A stretch of DNA of 64,000 nucleotides. Origin: Cellulomonas fimi. GTDB lineage: Bacteria > Actinomycetota > Actinomycetes > Actinomycetales > Cellulomonadaceae. A program made the translations under genes and the position numbers. The stretch is taken from the NCBI RefSeq assembly GCF_028527925.1, contig NZ_JAPESW010000009.1, forward strand, positions 1-64,000, in the 5' to 3' direction. The notes beneath the pieces were generated by a model. It had not been told where the DNA came from. It searched no databases and saw only the letters and a program-made list of their open reading frames with translations. Positions 61,601-64,000 of the stretch are shown here, one piece after another; the first letter of the stretch is position 1, and every line of letters starts with the position of its first letter.

Positions 61601-61957
61601 CGCGACGGCGAGGCGGCCGGCGACGGCGTCGCCGCGGTCGTCGACGAGACGGTCGAGACGGTCGAGGTGCGCGAGAGCGTCGTGGTCGTCGAGGACGCCG
61701 TCGAGGAGCTCGCCGCGGCGGAGGCCGCGCCGGGCACGACCGGCGCCCCGGCCGAGCAGCCGGTGCTCGACGTCCTCGCGGCGCTCGCCGCGAGCGGTGT
61801 CGCGCCCGCGACGACGCCCGGCACCGCTCCCGACGCCGGCGACGAGGCGGCGGAGTCCGACACCGCCGACGAGCCGCTCGAGCTCACGCCCGTGTCGCCG
61901 GACCTCTTCGAGGACGCGACCGAGGACGAGGAGCCCGCGGAGGCCCCGCAGGACTGA
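58613..61957 (+). CDS. rne: Ribonuclease E/G family protein
   Basis: This endoribonuclease has 1114 residues. A disordered N-terminal arm (about 1-480) rich in Ala, Glu, Pro and Asp contains several Arg-rich blocks ([45 protein letters not shown]). The catalytic core (about 490-905) has the S1 region MVVRERANRTQIAVLEDGVLVEHY. The metal-binding Asp residues lie in TEAMTVVDVNTGKFTG and GIIVIDFIDM, and the zinc-link is CEHCHGRGF. A disordered C-terminal arm ends in acidic sequence. Like mycobacterial RNase E it has scaffold arms on both sides. GTG 58613 is chosen for AGGAG 8 bases upstream; an in-frame GTG exists at 58574. Confidence 0.93.
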   Translation: MTPENTPENADATTTSGGESAPKARRRRATRTTAAAPVVETTTDAGDGAAVAPEPPAEPAGTAAPEVAEVAPAADVPAEAPASKPRRSRRVTRTVTPAAETPADATAAGEPAAAPAEPAATGGADATAEPAAEQAAAEPAAEPKKPARRRRSAARPAAAPEPAAEVVPPAAEVADAEDEVDETTEGTDVAPATAEGGETAQDVADAPALDVLAALADVRPAEPQAPTSPRLATTALLFQAPDPAAARPRRRRAQASAGSPEEISEAARRAEREAAEAAETAAAADASSTTEDVETAPVEAAETERAERPSRRRGRRGRGAAPAPVEETEVVEEEADAVAPSDADEVEDQAEDEAVDEQGDEQGEGGGQRRRRRRGGRGRRNRGDAGEQDQDAPADTDAEDEDAEPQDADADADESDADAEQGGSSRRRRRRRRGSRGDAAEPERPSRRSASDEVTALRGSTRLEAKRQRRREGRDAGRRRQIITEAEFLARRESVERTMVVRERANRTQIAVLEDGVLVEHYVSNQAQTSMVGNVYLGRVQNVLPSMEAAFVDVGKGRNAVLYAGEVNWDAAGLEGQPRRIEQALKSGDSVLVQVTKDPIGHKGARLTSQVTLAGRYLVFVPGGGMTGISRKLPDTERNRLKKILREVVPDSAGVIVRTAAEGASEEELRADVARLQGQWEAIEKKAKTASAPALLQGEPDMAIRVVRDIFNDDFSALVVQGDDAWSTISSYIDELAPDLAQKVSKWTGTQDVFTVHRVDEQLAKGMDRKVWLPSGGSLVIDRTEAMTVVDVNTGKFTGSGGTLEETVTRNNLEAAEEIVRQLRLRDIGGIIVIDFIDMVLESNRDLVLRRLVECLGRDRTKHQVAEVTSLGLVQMTRKRVGQGLVEAFSETCEHCHGRGFIVHDEPVEKNGRPDAGAQQQAAPADAGESKRSRRKRGAAKETAPTTPHPGVPVLPEAREAVKATLATIAAAAAHAHEHHHEADGHVEALRTDAPVRDGEAAGDGVAAVVDETVETVEVRESVVVVEDAVEELAAAEAAPGTTGAPAEQPVLDVLAALAASGVAPATTPGTAPDAGDEAAESDTADEPLELTPVSPDLFEDATEDEEPAEAPQD

Positions 61958-61985
61958 CGGCACGTGCCGGGCGGCCGGCACCGCT

Positions 61986-62029
61986 CACGACGACGCCCGC
62001 ACCGATCCTCCGGTGCGGGCGTCGTCGTG
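61986..62029. terminator. Strong bidirectional terminator
   Basis: A 19-bp perfect stem (61986-62004 with 62011-62029, core GACGACGCCCGCACCG) and a 6-base loop separate the converging rne and YihY genes. Confidence 0.85.
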
Positions 62030-62072
62030 CGTGCGGACGATCCGCCGCGGGACTTCCGCGGCCGGTGGGCCG

Positions 62073-63173
62073 TCAGCGGCGGGTGCGGTCGTCGCGCGCG
62101 TCGTCGTCGTGCTTGCCGCGGCTGGCGCGCTCGCGCAGCTCGCGACCGCGGCGGACGTCCTCGGCGGCCTTCGCGGCCTTCTTGTCGCTCGCCTTGGTGT
62201 CGCGCGCGGGGAGCTGGATCGTCTCCTCGGCCTCGATGCCGCCCTGGAGCTCGCGGCCCCGCTCGAGCTCGGCGTCGAGCTCCGCGCCGAACAGCAGCGC
62301 GAGGTTGCTGATCCACAGCCACAGGAGGAAGACGACGACGCCCGCGAGGGACCCGTAGGTCGCGTCGTAGGACGAGAACGTCGTGACGTAGAAGCCGAAG
62401 GCGACGGACGCGACGACCCACACGACGAGCGCGACGGTCGCGCCGACGCTGATCCAGCGGAACTTCGGCTGCCGGACGTTCGGCGTCCCGTGGTAGAGCA
62501 GCGCGATCGCGATGACGACGAGCGCGACGACGACCGGCCACTTGAGCACGTTCCAGACGGTGACGGCGGTGTCGCTGAGGCCGACGGCGTCGCCGATCGT
62601 CTGGGCGACCGGGCCGGACAGGACCATCGCCGCGACGATGAGCACCGCGATCACGACGAGCACGAGCGTGATGAGGAGGATCACCGGACGCAGCTTCCAG
62701 ATCGGCCGCCCCTCCTCGACCTCGTACACGCGGTTCATGCCGCGCCCGAACGCCGCGACGTACCCCGACGCCGACCACAGGGCCAGCAGCACGCCGAGGA
62801 TCAGCGCGAGGCCGGCCTTGGTGTTGGACGTCGCCGCCTCGACGATCGGCTGCACCGTCTCGGCGGCCTGGTCGGGCGCGCCGAGGTCCGCCACGAGGTC
62901 CATCACGCGGTTGAGCGTCTGCTCCGGGTCGCCCACGAGGCCGAGCACCGACACGACCGCCAGGAGGGCCGGCGCGATCGCGAGCACGGCGTAGTACGTG
63001 AGCGCGGCGGCCTGGTCGGTGCACTCGTCGGCCAGGAACTCGCGGAACGTCTTGCGCGCGACGTACTTCCACGACGGCTTCGCGAGCTCGCCGGGGGAGT
63101 CGGGCTTGCGCGGGTCTTCTGGATCGGGTGCGGCCTCGGTCGTGCTGCGGCTGCGGGACGGGTCCTGGGACAC
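62073..63173 (-). CDS. YihY/BrkB (virulence factor BrkB) family membrane protein
   Basis: The protein has 366 residues. A charged N-terminus of about 40 residues is followed by the family signature REFLADECTDQAAALTYYAVLAIAPALLAVVSVLGLVG and about six hydrophobic segments. LGVLLALWSASGYVAAFGRGMNRVYEVEEGRPIWKLR and GSLAGVVVFLLWLWISNLALLFGAELDAELERGRE are other diagnostic blocks. It was once called RNase BN, but that activity belongs to another protein; the true role is unknown. A basic C-terminal tail (KKAAKAAEDVRRGRELRERASRGKHDD) is cytoplasmic. The start is GTG at 63173. Confidence 0.92.
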   Translation of the reverse strand: MSQDPSRSRSTTEAAPDPEDPRKPDSPGELAKPSWKYVARKTFREFLADECTDQAAALTYYAVLAIAPALLAVVSVLGLVGDPEQTLNRVMDLVADLGAPDQAAETVQPIVEAATSNTKAGLALILGVLLALWSASGYVAAFGRGMNRVYEVEEGRPIWKLRPVILLITLVLVVIAVLIVAAMVLSGPVAQTIGDAVGLSDTAVTVWNVLKWPVVVALVVIAIALLYHGTPNVRQPKFRWISVGATVALVVWVVASVAFGFYVTTFSSYDATYGSLAGVVVFLLWLWISNLALLFGAELDAELERGRELQGGIEAEETIQLPARDTKASDKKAAKAAEDVRRGRELRERASRGKHDDDARDDRTRR

Positions 63174-63319
63174 GACGCCTCCTGGTGGGACGCGGCGACT
63201 GCGGGACGCCTCTTGCCCGACTGGTCCGACCTGGCGAGGCTAGGTCGGCGCTCGTGCGGCCGCATCCGGGACGCGTCCGGGACGTCGACCGGCCGGCTCG
63301 GTGCCGGGCGCCGCGTGGC

Positions 63320-63940
63320 TCAGGAGGACGCGGCGGCGAGGTCGTCGCGCTCCGCGAGACGCACCCCGGCGACCCGGTCCTCGATGCGCTGCAGCCACCG
63401 GTCCCGGCGCGCGGGGGAGACGTCGGCGACGCGCGGGTGGCTGAGCCACCGCACCGGGACGCCCATCTTCTGCCAGACGCCGCGCACGGACGCCTTCTGG
63501 ACGGTGTTGCCGAACAGCCAGCGGTAGGCCGTGCCGGGCGTCGTCATGGTCGTGGCGACGGTCACGCGACGCAGACGCCCGAACCGCGCGCGGGGGAGCC
63601 CGAGCATGCCGTCGTCGTACGCCCAGCCGGGCAGCAGCACCTTGTCGTAGAACCCCTTCATGACGGCCGGCGCGGTCTCCCACCACACCGGGTGCACGAG
63701 GACGAGGTGGTCGGTCGCGTCGATGCGGGCCTGGAGGTCGAGCACCATGGGATCCAGGGTCCGGTGCTCCCGCCACGCGGCGAGGTCGGCCCGGCGCATG
63801 ACGGGGTCGAAGCCGACCGCGTCGAGGTCGACGACCTCGGTCTGCTGGCCCGCACGCCGTGCGCCGCTCGCGGCAGCATCCGCGAGCGCGTGGCAGAAGC
63901 TGCCCTCGTAGGGGTGGTTGACGACGACGGTGGTGCGCAC
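63320..63940 (-). CDS. NAD(P)H:quinone oxidoreductase-like flavoprotein
   Basis: A 206-residue protein of the flavodoxin_2 (MdaB/KefF/NQO1-like) family. The N-terminal RTTVVVNHPYEGSFCHALADAAASGARRAGQQTEVVDLDAVGFDPVM is the FMN/FAD-binding and first alpha/beta unit. DHLVLVHPVWWETAPAVMKGFYDKVLLPGWAY is the second family signature. It probably carries out two-electron reduction of quinones or related electrophiles. GTG 63940 has AGGAGG 6 bases upstream. The three palindromes just before it suggest repression by a regulator probably encoded beyond the right edge. Confidence 0.9.
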   Translation of the reverse strand: MRTTVVVNHPYEGSFCHALADAAASGARRAGQQTEVVDLDAVGFDPVMRRADLAAWREHRTLDPMVLDLQARIDATDHLVLVHPVWWETAPAVMKGFYDKVLLPGWAYDDGMLGLPRARFGRLRRVTVATTMTTPGTAYRWLFGNTVQKASVRGVWQKMGVPVRWLSHPRVADVSPARRDRWLQRIEDRVAGVRLAERDDLAAASS

Positions 63941-63950
63941 ACGAGCCTCC

Positions 63951-63999
63951 TGAACGATGTTCAATTGAACGGTGTTCAGGTTGCGCTGAACGCTGTTCG
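63951..63999. promoter_or_regulatory. Array of three TGAACNNTGTTCA operators
   Basis: Perfect 13-bp palindromes TGAACGATGTTCA (63951-63963) and TGAACGGTGTTCA (63966-63978) are followed by a near-perfect third, TGAACGCTGTTCG (63987-63999). The first lies 11 bases before the oxidoreductase start, overlapping where its promoter must be. The form is typical of TetR-family operators. Confidence 0.7.
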
Positions 64000-64000
64000 G

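Overview
The window is very GC-rich, densely packed DNA with frequent GTG starts, GTGA/ATGA gene overlaps and many genes that begin right behind a TANNNT-type -10 hexamer. Gene content and order (mtrA-mtrB-lpqB-comF-hpf-secA; leuCD-murA-plsC-gpsA-ddl-thiL-rpmB-DAK2-recG-rsmD-coaD; DUF177-rpmF-rnc-mutM; cydABDC) point to an actinobacterial chromosome, most likely Cellulomonas or a close relative in the Micrococcales. It is core genome: I see no prophage, transposase, CRISPR array or plasmid gene.

Region 1 (1-16.2 kb): a MoxR/DUF58/DUF4350/DUF4129/membrane-protein cluster lies upstream of and divergent from mtrAB-lpqB (envelope two-component system), then comF, hibernation factor hpf, a YcaQ-like DNA glycosylase, an EamA transporter and secA. 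The left end is abnormal. The piece carrying most of moxR and the start of the DUF58 gene is inverted relative to its own remainders and bounded by a 71-bp perfect inverted repeat, so both genes are split. This is either a real rearrangement or a chimeric assembly.

Region 2 (16.2-23.3 kb): Rv3235-like and LysM proteins, a small HTH protein, a SAF-domain protein with a ParA/CpaE-like ATPase, a DUF6912 protein, tRNA-Gln and tRNA-Glu, and an NdgR-type IclR regulator divergent from leuCD.

Region 3 (23.4-45.1 kb): leucine synthesis, peptidoglycan precursors (murA, ddl), phospholipid synthesis (plsC, gpsA), thiamine phosphate kinase, ribosomal proteins L28 and L32, a FakA-like DAK2 protein, recG, an ABC exporter pair, rsmD, coaD, a DivIVA/SepIVA-like coiled-coil protein, rnc and mutM.

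Region 4 (45.2-58.6 kb): a D-2-hydroxyacid dehydrogenase divergent from a DevR/DosR-like response regulator, an amino-acid permease/M20 peptidase operon, and the cytochrome bd operon cydABDC. The last gene of that operon is a double-GAF histidine kinase of the DevS/DosT type, translationally coupled to cydC. A GGGAC-N4-GTCCC palindrome resembling a DosR box sits upstream of cydA, centred about 42 bp before the predicted transcription start. Together these suggest a local oxygen/redox circuit controlling cytochrome bd. This is the most interesting functional proposal in the window.

Region 5 (58.6-64 kb): an RNase E/G with long disordered arms, a YihY/BrkB membrane protein, and a flavodoxin-fold NAD(P)H quinone oxidoreductase preceded by three TGAACNNTGTTCA operators at the window edge.
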